Origin: Paragordius varius
Taxonomy: Eukaryota; Nematomorpha
Length of the DNA stretch: 64,000 nucleotides
Direction of reading: 5' to 3'
Assembly (NCBI GenBank): GCA_964247055.1
Contig: OZ176057.1
Span: forward strand, 3,658,001 to 3,722,000
Below the pieces are notes generated by a model. The model was not told the DNA's origin. It saw nothing but the letters and a program-made list of their open reading frames with translations, and did not search any database. Both the position numbers and the translations under genes were made by a program. This document shows, in pieces, positions 46,401 to 57,692 of this stretch. Position 1 is the first letter of the stretch. The number at the start of each line of letters is the position of its first letter.

Positions 46401-48550
46401 TCAGCAGTTTCCTACGGCGTCAATGTCATACAATGAACTAAATGATTTTGAGTATACAGGAATCAAAGGGGGTACTGGTGGTGCCCTTACACCCCAACAA
46501 CTCCTAAGCCCGCGATCAGCTATTGGAGCGAATGGAGAGATGGCGTATAATGCACAACAGCCTCTCATAACACGTATGACAAACAAGGCTTTTATAATGT
46601 ATAATTTTTGGTTTTCCAGTAAAATGTAAAAAATTATATAGAATGTTAAGTATAAATATTTAAATTAATATTTGTTAATGAAGTGGTGCAATTAGAAAAT
46701 GAAAAGTTGAGCATATTTTTGGATCCATCCAATTTTTTATAAATGGATGCTCTAATTATATATAAATATATATATATATATACATATATACTAGCCTAAA
46801 TCTCGAATTATGATATTATATATATATATGAATTTTACAAATGTCTGTAAATCAAACCTCTCTACTCCATAGGGCAAAATTATACATGTCTTTTTTATTA
46901 TTTATATACCCGATGTCAAAAATAGAGCTTTTTTTCTCACGTTTCACCCAATAATTGCTTATGTCTTTTGATACTAAGATCATTGCTGAATAAATATTTT
47001 TTTGTTAACATTGTTAAAATTTAGTGTGCTTGAAACCTTTATACCCTTAAACCCGTACAACAAAATGTTTTTGAGGCTATTTTTAGCCAAAATTATGAGA
47101 TCATACGCTTATAAAGGCAAAACATTTGCCCCACTTCCTCGGGCTGCTTAGCACGATGCAGTTGATCACTGTAATGAGTGTAATTTGTTCTTATGGATTG
47201 GGTATATATGGCTTACACACAATCGAAAAATACCATTTAAAATAGCATAATTTTTTTCAAATCGTAAAAATTTACCTCTCATTAAAATAAACCCCTATTG
47301 TAAAATATTAATTTTTTAAGGGTTAATAAATATTTTAGGTTCTTATTGCACTCACATAGTCTCGTATGTTTTTTGGAATTCGGCTCCAAAGACATGCTGT
47401 ATCGATATGGTAGCGCAGTTTTACGCGTTAGCCCCCTAACCAGGGGCGAAACAAAAAATCCTCGATTAAAACTTTTGCATTAATTCGGGTAATACCTGGA
47501 ATCATGATTGATTCCATATCTCTCCTCTTGTAGGATTTGCGAAAAATTGCCTCAAAACCAAAAAGTCATTCTATAGTGGCGCATTTTTCAGTGCAAGGGC
47601 TTAATTAAGTGGTAATTAAATAAAACCGCCCGGCCTAAATTTTTGCCTTGAATCATATGGCCTGCTAGGTTTTCTGAAATTTAGCCCCAAAGGCGTGCTA
47701 TTTCGATATGACGGGTCAGTTTTTGGCGAAATTTCTTACCCAGCAGCTATCATCAAAGAAACGCTTGACTAAAATTTTTGCCTTGTGACAGGGAATACGT
47801 AGAATCCTTATTGAATTTTTGCGGTCTCATACCTAGGGCGAAAAATAGATTTAAAAAATTATTTTTGTGGACTTTTTTTTGAAAAAAATGGCATTTTACG
47901 GGGGGAGCGGGTAAAAAGAAGGCCTAAGTTAAAAAAGCTAGCCGACTATGTTCGGCGCAATCAAAAAAAGTAAGAGAATCATATTCGAAATCGAAAGGAC
48001 CAACACGTTTTCCGGAAAATTGTCTCAAAGACACGATTTATAACGGCCATTTTTTGACTGCTCTAAAACCCTCACTAAAAAAATATTTTTTTGTATCAAC
48101 ATTACCATATTTTCTTTTTTGGAGTTTGATATGATTTTTATATAAGCAAGTCACCATACTTATATTTATTTTTTAAAAGTTTTTTTGAAGACTTTTGATA
48201 AACATTGTTTGAAAAGCTTTATGAGACCAAGATTTATTTAAAATTAATATTTTTATAAAAATGCGTTATTGGAACATATACCATTTACTGCTCAAATTCC
48301 CTTTTGAACAATATGAATTCATCCTAAACTAAATTATGTGTTTTCGAATATTAAAAATTACCTATATTTTTTCATTAAATAATTAAACCTTTGGATATTA
48401 AAATAATATGGAAAATAATTTATGCCATAAAGAAATTCAGTTATAATAATGATGAGTTATAATAAGCCGAAAAACTTATAAATTTTATTGTTCAAGGGTA
48501 AATTAGATATATTTATAGGCGAGTTTGAGGTGTAAATAGTATAATTATAC

Positions 48551-48589
<39 letters not shown>

Positions 48590-50330
48590 GACCTTATCGA
48601 AAATTCTCAAAACATGGAAATGACATTGTCAACGATGAAAACAATTCTCCTCTTAACTTTAAAGTAATATAGTAATAATTTTAAACTTTTATATAAAAGT
48701 TTCTAAGGTTTATTTGTTAAGACGCATAGTTTTTAGTTATAATTACTTCATATGATTATTTTAATTCATTTTATAAAACCAATTTAATCGAACAGTTATA
48801 TTTTTGAACGCTTCATTACATCTTTTTTTGTAGACTATTAGTGTGGTTTTGTCTTTAGAGCTTAAACTTAAAAATGAACCACGATTGTTTTACAACAATT
48901 ATTTAACATTGTTTCTCCTGCATTGGATTAAAATGCTAATACATTTTTTTGAATTCTACAGTCCGAAATTGAGACATTTCCAAAACCCCATCTCAAACAG
49001 CTTAATTAATATCAATTTATATAATTTTTTTAACTAAAATACATTTTGAAAGTTTTTTATAGTTAGTTTTACATTTTTTAGCCATAATATACATTTATTT
49101 GCCTATTGTATTAGCGATATAAAAAATTTCAAAGAAAAAAATGGCGTAGTTTGAAATGAGAATTTTTACTATTTTTTTTTTGGTTGAATCATGCACCCAA
49201 ACGACTAAAGAATGCATATATATTTAAATTGGCCCGATAAAACCCATTAAATCATTAATAATCGCTATGGTGCGCAGGGTATTAATTTAATAACCCTATT
49301 TTAATATATTCAGCATAGCTTTTATACTTTTTTTAAAAAAAGTTTAAATTTTAAATATAAAAATGAAAAAAACAAAAACAAATTATTTATATAAGACAAC
49401 CAACCATATTTTTTACACCGTAAATTTTCGTAATATATTTTCGTGGGCTTGCGAAATATAAATGATTGGATAAAAATTGATCACCAAGTCAACGGTTATA
49501 CACAAAAAAGCAAGTTTTTAAAGAGTAAAGCTATTTTTTTCAATGATAACATTATTAACTTTAATTTAGCAGTCTTTTTACCCTAAAATTGACGCCTTTT
49601 TTAGCGAAAAAAACAAGTATTTTTAAATGCAACCCATTCTACTTTTCTATGTAAAATTTAACATAGAACATTGAATCAATTAGCAATAGCAATAATAGTA
49701 TCAACACCAATCAAAACTTGATTACTTCGCTTCAAAAATCTTCGAATGTTAATGCGCACGCGACAAAAATGCCCTTTGAGGACCCGAATGCGAGTTATAT
49801 AGTAACACCCAATAATATAGCTTGGTATACTGGTCTATGTTCTTTAGCTAGCTTATCACGAGCCGAAATTAAACGGAAATGCCTGAGCCCAAATTGGTAA
49901 AACGATTTATTACAATGTAAAAAATTTGCGTTTTTCCTACGCCATTCATATACCATTTACTGCTTAACTTATTTACCCCTAAACAATTCAATGTGTTGTT
50001 TTCACAAAGATTGAAAACTGCCTATATTTTTCATTTTTTTGAACAATGAAATTTCTGAACATTAATATTACTGAAAAAATAATAAAATATGCCATAAAGA
50101 TATTTTTTGTATTATTAATGATATATTATATAGCCCGTAAACACATAATTTTTTTTAGGGTAATTTTAATTGATTAAGGGTGTTTTATTGTTTAAGGATA
50201 TTTCGATTCAAATATAAATTTGAGTGTAAAATGGATACATATTATATAAATAATACAGTACAAGTCTGTTGTGTACAATGAAATAAAAACCAGAAGCTAT
50301 ATATATAGATATATATATATATATATATAG

Positions 50331-50362
<32 letters not shown>

Positions 50363-52371
50363 ATATCTTTTGGTTATTTTCTCAAGCTGAATGATTTTAA
50401 TATATCAAGCGACATGGATATTATTTATAATATTTTTCATGCCTTTTTTTTCTTAATGCAAAAAAAATCCAACACAATAAATTTTAAAACTATAATTATT
50501 TTTTAATATAATCTAATTTGGAATTAAAAAATCAAAAGATGTAATTTAAAAACATATCCAAAATCATATATATTATATAAAAAAAAATTTAGCGGCAAAA
50601 ATACATATTAATTTTTTTCTTTTATGTTTTGGGTTTGTGAATTATAATTAATATTTATTTTCTATTTTAGTGCTTTCAAACCATTCTTGGAACTTGAACC
50701 AGCTTTGAGGGATATATTGGATGCTTTTTATCGTTCAGATTTTAAACAATGTTTACAGTATTTGGCCGATATTTATGTAAATACTTTACATTTTTATTTT
50801 ACATTTATTTTTAATAAAAAAATTATAATTTATAGAGATATCATAATAATTGGTTAAAGTAAACTAAATCAAAATTTATATTATGATAAAAGAAAAAAAA
50901 CATTTTAACATAATCATTTTTTTGAATATTTTTGTTAATTTACATTTTGCTAAATCTTTTTGGAAACAGGTTAGAAAAGCCACAAAATAAATAAAAAAAA
51001 TCATACTTTATTTTAATTAGGGGCCGCCCTCAAACTTTTAAATCAAATTTATGCATCTTCTAAAACAGGGTTATTTAATTATAAACTCAAGAAAACATAT
51101 CATTTATGTTTAATGTCTGCGTGAAGAAATATTTTAATAAATAAGGCTTAAAATTATTTTAAATTAAATTGTTTAAAATGATAGTGTCTTAATATCTTTT
51201 TTATATCAAAATAATTATATAGAAAATATTGTATATCTAAAGTTTAAATATATGTCTATACATATATATATATATATATATATATATGTATAAGTTTAAA
51301 ATTATTATTATTATATCTTTTTTATTAATTATTAAAAAAATGATTAAAATGTTGAACATATTAAAAGGTTTTAAAAAATCCTAACACATATTTTTAACGG
51401 ACCGACAAAAACATATATTATTGATTCTAATTACTGGAAAAACAGTTTTTTTTAATTACAATTTAGTTAAGATCTTAATGTCCTACAAAATTCGTACGTA
51501 AAATTATATTACATTTATATTTGAAAACTAAAACAAAACACAACACGTATGTTAATTATAGTATGCATTTTAATGATGTTGCTTATTTCACACTTGAGTT
51601 GGGGGCAATTTGCAACACCAATAGTTTATGGAAAAAAAAGGCAAAATAATGGTTTATTCAACATTTTGCCATTGTTTGTTTCCATACACTAGTGAGTGTT
51701 GCAAATTGCCCCCAACTATAGTTTAAACAATAAGCTATACCATTAATTAAAATGCATACTGTATTTCCCATCTCTCTAGGATCAATTAATTTTGGATCTT
51801 TATATTGGACCTGTGCTTGGCACCTTGTACGGACTTATACGGAAAAGGGCTTTACTACAATACCTTATACCCTATGATTGTGTCGATATTACTGCGCTCA
51901 CTGATATATTTTACTTGTGGCACGAAGACAATGACATTATAAATTTAGCATCGCAGCTTGACCAAAATTATTGTCACACTTCAATGAATATGCCTTATAA
52001 TGGTGAAAAAGACGATCAAAATGTTGTAAGTTTGGACGAAGAAACTACGAAATATTTAAATAACATGATGATTGAATTATTGGTCCTTATTGAACAGGGC
52101 GAAATTGTTGGAAAAATAGATGGGGCAAATTTGGTAAATATTGTGACCGAAAAAATATTTATAAAATATTTTTCGATACATTTTTAATATGTATATATAT
52201 ATATATATATTCCGATAGATTTTGTACCTTATGAAGAGGGATGAACGAAAATGTGCTTTTAAAAAGGCTCTCACTTTAGGCCATGCATTGAATGAAAAAC
52301 TGCAAGAAATGGTGTTAAAAACATACACCTTGCATATGTCAGATCACCAATCTAATAATTTTGCAGCTTAA
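40402..52371 (+). CDS. CSN1: COP9 signalosome complex subunit 1
   Basis: CSN1 is a scaffold subunit of the complex that removes Nedd8 from cullin-RING ubiquitin ligases. Fourteen exons: 40402-40416, 40481-40702, 41184-41382, 42026-42179, 43696-43831, 44350-44449, 44532-44600, 45285-45319, 45429-45508, 45768-46598, 49684-49896, 50671-50776, 51780-52133 and 52219-52371, with stop TAA. The model gives 888 residues (family about 490-530). After an acidic Asn/Asp-rich start, family sequence begins at DLETYIAPYRGISRIQRLL (about 80). It continues with LKLEKLDSDLKSYKNNFIKE, GEQYLICGDLEMAFKAF and ISIYMQNWNTVLSF (helical repeats), then NNIAWYTGLCSLASLSRAEI, FKPFLELEPALRDIL, LDLYIGPVLGTLYGLIRKRA and a PCI domain to about 860. 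The excess comes from exons 7-10 (about residues 275-650): a Ser/Thr/Asn-rich, probably disordered insertion. Exon 1 is tiny (MFSEE) and its 64 bp intron is inferred. The exon 3 donor (T|GTCATT) and exon 10 donor (AT|GTATAA) are weak guesses fixed by phase. A possible AATAAA lies at 52553. Confidence 0.94.
41441..41451 (+). repeat. Poly(G) run, 11 bases, after poly(T)
   Basis: T10 followed by G11 just left of a B-family MITE in CSN1 intron 3. Confidence 0.9.
41475..41860. mobile_element. B-family MITE with expanded left arm (CSN1 intron 3)
   Basis: TATACCATCCATTTGCAATT to AAGTGTAAATGGTATAT. The left arm holds six tandem units of about 21 bp (type ACAATTCAAATTTACCCTTA), against one to three elsewhere. 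Confidence 0.9.
42214..42545. mobile_element. B-family MITE with expanded right arm (CSN1 intron 4)
   Basis: TATACCATTTACAGTTCAAT on the left. The right arm holds five units of type GTTCGAGGGTGAATTTGAATT, and the extreme right end is GAACTGTAAATATT. Confidence 0.88.
42717..42907. mobile_element. C-family MITE (CSN1 intron 4)
   Basis: ATGATGCATTTTAATGGTTA to CCATTAAAATGCATACTATA; arms pair over most of the length. Confidence 0.87.
43037..43362. mobile_element. A-family MITE (CSN1 intron 4)
   Basis: GCAGTAAAAATTGAAATTAT to CAATTTTTACTATATA. The right end is altered, with TTTTTTGCCCTTAAAATTTC in place of TTTTGTCCGTATAATTTC. Confidence 0.82.
43371..43672. mobile_element. A-family MITE, next to the previous copy
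   Basis: TACAGTAAAAATTTAAATTA to TTTTAATTTTTATTTATA. It has the same altered right arm (TTTTTTGCACTTAGAATTTT) as its neighbour, so the pair probably forms a subfamily or a tandem duplication. Confidence 0.78.
44013..44265. mobile_element. A-family MITE, diverged (CSN1 intron 5)
   Basis: TACAGTAAAGCTTTCAAATT on the left; AAGACAAATATTTCTTACAA follows. The right arm is weak (AAGTTTTATTGTGA). Confidence 0.65.
44996..45264. mobile_element. B-family MITE (CSN1 intron 7)
   Basis: TATACCATCTACATTTGCAA to TTGTTAATGGTATATA. It ends 20 bp before the exon 8 acceptor. Confidence 0.87.
46791..48060. repeat. Dispersed GC-richer repeat E, copy 2 (CSN1 intron 10)
   Basis: Runs from ACTAGCCTAAATCTCG to about CAAAGACACGATTTATAACG. 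It shares both ends with 9908-10310 but contains about 1 kb absent there, including TTTGCCCCACTTCCTCGGGC and CAGGGGCGAAACAAAAAATC. Short unit-like motifs recur inside it (GGAATTCGGCTCCAAAGACA near 47374 and GAAATTTAGCCCCAAAGGCG near 47677), hinting at an internal tandem duplication. No open frame of length. Confidence 0.6.
48276..48544. mobile_element. B-family MITE (CSN1 intron 10)
   Basis: TATACCATTTACTGCTCAAA to GAGGTGTAAATAGTATAA; the core is present, the arms moderately diverged. Confidence 0.8.
49948..50238. mobile_element. B-family MITE (CSN1 intron 11)
   Basis: TATACCATTTACTGCTTAAC to AGTGTAAAATGGATACAT; it starts about 50 bp after exon 11. Confidence 0.8.
50298..50368. repeat. TA/GATA microsatellite hairpin
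   Basis: About 70 bp of TA interrupted by AGATATATAT, flanked by AGAAGCTATATATATAGATA and TATATCTCTATATC, a self-complementary tract. Confidence 0.85.
51558..51763. mobile_element. C-family MITE (CSN1 intron 12)
   Basis: TAGTATGCATTTTAATGATG to AAATGCATACTGTA, ending 16 bp before the exon 13 start, so it makes up much of the 3' splice region. Confidence 0.87.
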
Positions 52372-52567
52372 TAATCATATTTGCATAAATTTATTAATAT
52401 ATATTTGAGTTTAATTGTATATTCCATAATTAGTTTTCAATATACATAGGGCATTAGCTGTAATGTGCATTTACTACTTTTTTATAAAATTTAAAGTTTT
52501 CGATAAAAAAAATTTTACAGTTGCCTATCTAAAATCGGCTAATTTTTTTTTAAATAAACAAAAAGAG

Positions 52568-52714
52568 TGGGTCAATTTGCAACACAGTAGTGTATGGAAA
52601 TAACAATAAAAAGTTGAATTAACAATTATTTCCCTTCTTTTTTCCCATATACTCCTGTATTGCAAATTGCCCTACTGTAGTGTGAAATAAGAAATCATTA
52701 AAATGCATACTGTA
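52568..52714. mobile_element. C-family MITE, left end lost
   Basis: Begins mid-arm at GGGTCAATTTGCAACACAGT; the right arm is complete to ATGCATACTGTA. It lies about 200 bp after the CSN1 stop. Confidence 0.8.
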
Positions 52715-53189
52715 TATCGAAAAATGTTTTTATAATATCAAAGTGTTTTTACCGCTTAACCTGCTTCAATATATCCTAATAGCTTCATTGAGATTTTTCT
52801 ATTGAAATTATTTAGCATAGAATCTTCTAAATAAAATACAGTCCGTCGAATTAAAAAATGTATTTTTAAATATAAAATAATTATTTAAAATTCGTGAAAT
52901 CTCGGCATTTTTGCCCTTATGGTAAAAAAAAGATTCGTTCAGAGGAAGACAATATCCCATATCTAAAAATTAATTTTATAAAATGTTTTGCTTGTTAAAA
53001 TAGTATATAATATGATTTAAAAATATTTTTAATAATAAAGTATTTAGCTTTCATTTAAAATGATTATCAGCATAATATGCGGAAACCTGCGATTTTTCAT
53101 ACGCGTAAATTATCACAAGGTAATATCAACTTTCTATTATCGCTCGTAAGGTCAATAACCAAAAGCATTATTAGATACATTGATTTTTA

Positions 53190-53764
53190 ATTTCAATCGC
53201 CAACACACTCATTTTAGTCCTTCGATTCAAATTGGGGTAGTTGGATACCCCAGGCCTGTTTAAAATCAAATACTTTAAAAAGTATGGAAGCAATCGAAAC
53301 CATGGCCAAATTTTGCACTTATATAACATTAATAAACCGAAATATATAAAAAACTTTATTCAAAAATACTTGATATTACTTATTTTGTAAAACTTAAAGG
53401 TAAAAAATGACATGTTATCAAATTGTAAAATTAAAAAATAATACAAAATAAACGGCTTTTTCTATTGCTATCAATGTTAGATGTATTTATATAAAAAATA
53501 AGCTTTAGTTTTACCCTTAAAATTAAATGAAGACGATATTTTGCAAAATTTTTGTAAAATAAAAATGGCGTCGAAGTAGTTTGAGATGGAACTTTTTTTT
53601 TCAAAACAAAATTTTATCAAGATATTTTGGCATATTTATAAAATATTTATCAGGATAGAAGCATAAATTTCAATTGGGACCGTTTCCTTCAGTAGTTTTT
53701 TTGAAATATTAATTTAAATTTAGTCTGGGGTATTTAGACACCCCAATTTGAATCGAAGTGTTAA
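53190..53764 (+). mobile_element. D-family MITE
   Basis: The left end is eroded (GCCAACACACTCATTTTAGT); the right end TTTGAATCGAAGTGTTAA is intact. Confidence 0.87.
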
Positions 53765-54075
53765 ATAAAATATAAAAAAAATTACCTTGAATTGAGTTAT
53801 TAATTTTCATATTTGTCAGACTGAGTATTTTTTATGTGTTGAAAAATAAAGTTTTAAATCCCATCACATATTGTTTCTTTAAACAAAAATATTATTTTTT
53901 TGGATAATTATCTTTAGAATATACATTTATTTTATCAGCTTTGTCTCTCAAAGTTGGGTAATGGAGCCTGTCATTTATCATTATTAAGTTCCTACATTTA
54001 TTGTTTAAATAATATCAGAATTGATAATTATACAACTACAACAAAAACCCGAATATTTTTTATGTATCAAATAAT

Positions 54076-54355
54076 TACAGTAAATTTAAATTATACCAAA
54101 CCTAAAAATATAAAGAAATGTGTTTTTCTAAAAGGCAACCATACTTTTTTATACTTCATTTTTGAAAAGATACTCATTGTTTTAAATTGCAAAGTATATG
54201 ATATGATTGGTTACACAATCAATTATATATTTTACATTTGTAATTATATAATTTTTATGAGAAAAATTAAGGTTAATAGAATTATGGTTTTCTTTTAGAA
54301 AAAAATATTTGTGTTTATATTTTTACTTTTTGTCCGTATAATTTAGTTTTTACTA
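54076..54355. mobile_element. A-family MITE
   Basis: TACAGTAAATTTAAATTATA to TTTAGTTTTTACTAAAATA, with AAGGCAACCATACTTTTTTA inside. An overlapping 114-codon ORF is chance. Confidence 0.8.
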
Positions 54356-54776
54356 AAATATATATGTAAATCAGATACAATGTATTAGTTTTTTATATGC
54401 ACTTTTCAATCGTTAAATAAAAATATCACTTTTAGAGCTACAGTTTGAATACAACTGATATGAAGAGATAAATGAGTAAATAAAAATATACTACGACACA
54501 TTAAAAACTGAAAATTCAGCCACAATTAAAAGGTAAATGGGCTATTATTCGCTTTTAATTAATCATTTGTTACATTCTTAAAACTTAATGGAGACTTAAT
54601 TCTCATTTTTTATGGCTTACGGATTCGTACAACATTTATTAATTATATTGAAAATTGAAATAAAATGTGAATATGATATATATAAAAATATATGAAAATA
54701 ATTGTGATCTTTTGCAATTTGTGACTAAAACATCGTTTTAAATGCTTAATAATAAATTGCATTTTGAGCTGAGATA

Positions 54777-55991
54777 TCATATTGTGGATTGATGAATGAA
54801 CGATGATGAAATACTGAAATCTAATAAGGATCCAATCTTTTGCTTAAGCAAACTAAACATTACACACACTCCTGGTTCTGTTAGAAAAAAAATCATTGAT
54901 ACCAAACCTAAAAACGTATAATTTATGTAGATGCAAACGTGAATAATGCTAAAGCTTTTTACATAATTGGTCATGATAAAACATGAAATTCGAGCCAATA
55001 GGATAATTAACATTAACAAATTTAACACAGTTAACTGATATAACTCTCGTTTAGTTTGTTGTAAGACAAAATGACGCATTTGAGAAAGTGAATATGATTT
55101 TGATTTTCGGGGCGATCCGCAACTCTTTTGAGCAAGACAAATGTTTGAATCAGCATTTATGCATGCAATCGTTAGCTTATGTTCAATTGGTTTTATCTTA
55201 GAAGCTTTAAATCGGTAAACGGCTATTTTACCGAAATGGCATAATTTGGAGAATAGAGTAGGGTTGGAGATCGCAACAGTTTTAGGAGCGTATCTTATCT
55301 GTTGCGTAAGCCTCCTAGGTGGCTGCTGTTTAATTGAATTACACACAAGGAACTGAGTTACATTACAAATGTTTATACGGACAACCTCAGCAAAAGCGCA
55401 AACTGCCGTAATTAAAAATGTGTATGGGATAATTTTGGTCACGACTAGATTGAATGTTAAGATAAAGTGTTTTGAAACGTTCGTTTTAAACCAGTTAGTG
55501 TTTAATCGGTAAGCCGTGTGGATCACAATGACACTTAAAATGCTAATTGTATATGTTATGTAAAGAAAGAGTTTGATACGATGCCAAGCATGATTGTAGA
55601 TTGAAGGAAAGGACAAATTTATTACGCGATGAAAGATAGCAAGGATAAGAGCATAGCTTTGGGTCGTAATCAAAATTTGGTTAGTGAAATGCCAAAACGG
55701 AGGTAACGGGAAAATATCAAATAATTCTGAAACCTTACCAGTGAGTATTGATAACCAGACGCATACGGAAAATATTCTTCCATACCATATCCATTGATGT
55801 CTAACATTTTTCCGGCACAATTTTATATTGTGACTGATTACAGGATTATTGATGTTTAAGTCCAAAAAAGTTTTGTGAGTAGTATGAGTGTCATGGAAGT
55901 GTCTAACATATGCAAAACAGGTTATGCGAATAGCATGGAGAATCATACAACCCCATTCCATAAAATTCATAAAATATCTGATTCTATACAT
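54777..55991 (-). CDS. Putative 7TM receptor, orphan, single exon
   Basis: An uninterrupted 404-codon frame. Hydrophobic segments lie at about 7-27, 70-86, 101-121, 137-159, 178-203, 320-341 and 351-380, giving a 7TM layout with a long third cytoplasmic loop (about 205-318) rich in Lys, Arg and Ser (CGSPRKSKSYSLSQMRHF). The layout fits a rhodopsin-like GPCR, but key motifs are off. The DRY position reads H121-R122-V123, the TM7 NPxxY position reads EPGVC (372-376), and the TM6 CWxP is absent. It is therefore either a fast-evolving lineage-specific receptor or another 7TM family; ligand unknown. The first ATG (55991) is used; a short upstream exon is possible, since segment 1 is preceded by only six residues. 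No intron in about 1.2 kb while the other genes here are intron-rich may indicate retroposition or a single-exon receptor family. The upstream flank carries a tandem duplication. The length of the open frame makes it very likely real. Confidence 0.74.
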   Translation of the reverse strand: MYRIRYFMNFMEWGCMILHAIRITCFAYVRHFHDTHTTHKTFLDLNINNPVISHNIKLCRKNVRHQWIWYGRIFSVCVWLSILTGKVSELFDIFPLPPFWHFTNQILITTQSYALILAIFHRVINLSFPSIYNHAWHRIKLFLYITYTISILSVIVIHTAYRLNTNWFKTNVSKHFILTFNLVVTKIIPYTFLITAVCAFAEVVRINICNVTQFLVCNSIKQQPPRRLTQQIRYAPKTVAISNPTLFSKLCHFGKIAVYRFKASKIKPIEHKLTIACINADSNICLAQKSCGSPRKSKSYSLSQMRHFVLQQTKRELYQLTVLNLLMLIILLARISCFIMTNYVKSFSIIHVCIYINYTFLGLVSMIFFLTEPGVCVMFSLLKQKIGSLLDFSISSSFIHQSTI

Positions 55992-56360
55992 TTTGGCACT
56001 AGGCTGGGTGCTGGATTGGGGAATGCAAATTGATGATTGGGTAGTTGTAAAAGTATTTCTTTTATACAGTAAAAATATGCTAAGATTTTATGTTCGAAAT
56101 AATTCTTGGATTTAAGCTATTTATAACAGATTTAATCATTAATTTAGTTAATTGGTTCCCAATGATATATTTAGGGTTTTCACTTAAGCTGGGTGTTTGA
56201 TTGGTTGAAGGAATGCTAATTGATGATTGGGTAATTTTAAAAGTATTTTTTTATCTAAAACTAGAATTTTGTATCGGAAATAATCTTGGATTTAAGCTTT
56301 TTATAACAGATTAATTTAGTAATTTAGTAACATGGTTCCCAATGATCCATTTAGGGTTCG
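55992..56360. repeat. Tandem duplication of about 180 bp upstream of the 7TM gene
   Basis: Unit 1 is about 56002-56183 and unit 2 about 56184-56358. Shared landmarks are AGGCTGGGTGCTGGATTGGG against AAGCTGGGTGTTTGATTGGT, then AATTGATGATTGGGTA, ATTTAAGCT/TTTATAACAGATT, TGGTTCCCAATGAT and TTTAGGGTT. Unit 1 abuts the start codon, so the copies lie in the presumed promoter and leader. Confidence 0.85.
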
Positions 56361-57112
56361 CTGTACTATTTACTATTTATCGTTGATTTTAACGCTAATA
56401 ATCTAATAATTTAATTAGTTTTTATATATATATTAAAAGCTTTATATTTATTGCGTTTCCTTCATCTTACCTTTTCAAAACAATGTTGATGGTGTGTTTG
56501 AAAATTTTTGCAAAAATAAATTAATCTTCAATTTGGCTAATTGCTGTAAGGTTAATGTTTTCTAAGATATAAAAAATTCCTAAATCCGAAAAAAAGTAGG
56601 AAACGTTAATATAGAATGGTGTTAAAATATATAGATTTTAACAAATCTTATCTGATGATCGGAAATATTTTAAAAGATTCTAATTGAAAATTTTTGATTG
56701 GTATGTTAAAATTTTGTAGTAAGCTCTTCGATAAAAACATTTTAGGAGCTATTAAAAAGATTTTAATTATGCCATTCTTGGATCGAATCTAAATCCATCA
56801 AATTTATGGTTTAGAATTATGTGATAAGTTTTTAATGATTTTATCTTATTGCAAAAATAACTTTTTTTGCATTCTTTTGATTTTGTTTTGAAAAAACTTA
56901 TAAATAAAGTTAAATCGTAAAAAATATTTACGGTGTTAAAAATATTGCAAAGATCAATATTAAAATCATTCTTGAGTATTTTCTCGGTTTCGAATAAATT
57001 TCTTATTCTCAAAAAAACAGTATTTTTTGAGCAACTTGGTTCTATTGATTACAAATTTCTAATTTTTACAATAGACTTCTTAATAAACGGAAAAATTGTT
57101 GATTTAAAACTT

Positions 57113-57394
57113 TACAGTAAAAACTGAAATTATACGGACACTTAAAAATATAAAGACAATATTTTCTTCTAGAAGATAACCATATTTTTATTTATTTTAT
57201 TTTTCTCATATGATTATATGATTACATTTGTGGAATATATAATTGATTGTGTAGTCAATATAGACATAAATTTTATACATTCATTTAAAACAATGAATTA
57301 TCATTTTAAAAATAAAAAAAAGTATGGTTGTGTTTTAGAAAAAAACATTTGTCTTTATATTTTTGGTTTTGTCCGTATAATTTTAATTACTGTA
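57113..57394. mobile_element. A-family MITE
   Basis: TACAGTAAAAACTGAAATTA to TTTTAATTACTGTA; the ACAAAACGT part of the left arm is shortened. Confidence 0.88.
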
Positions 57395-57692
57395 TTGTAT
57401 GAGCTAAATTTTTATAATGTAAAAAAATATGCGTTATGAATATCGTAAAATAGATGTATGTATCAAGATAAATTATTTTTTAATTGTATTTATAAAGTTA
57501 AAATTTATTAAAGATAAGTTAAATTTCTCATAAATTTATTTAAAATGACCTTAAATGAAATTTATTTGTATAAATTTATATTATGTTCGATATTATACTC
57601 TTAGGCTGAAATTAAAATATTAATAAAATTAGGAATTTTTATTGAGCTTAAACTTTTTCTAAGTTATTTTATGTTAGACACTTTTTAAAACA

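Larger units (their letters stand above)
52715..54776. other. Intergenic region between convergent CSN1 and 7TM genes
   Basis: Contains one D and one A MITE. 52715-53185 and 53765-54075 show nothing recognisable. TTTATT at 54635-54640 reads AATAAA on the minus strand and could serve the 7TM gene's poly(A) site. Confidence 0.55.

Noticed and set aside
45917-46586. Overlapping ORFs on both strands of CSN1 exon 10
   Set aside because: Shadows of the long open exon; the chosen frame joins the family helix and matching splice phases.
53954-54298. 114-codon plus-strand ORF
   Set aside because: More than half is A-family MITE sequence, and relatives of that element are not open in this frame.
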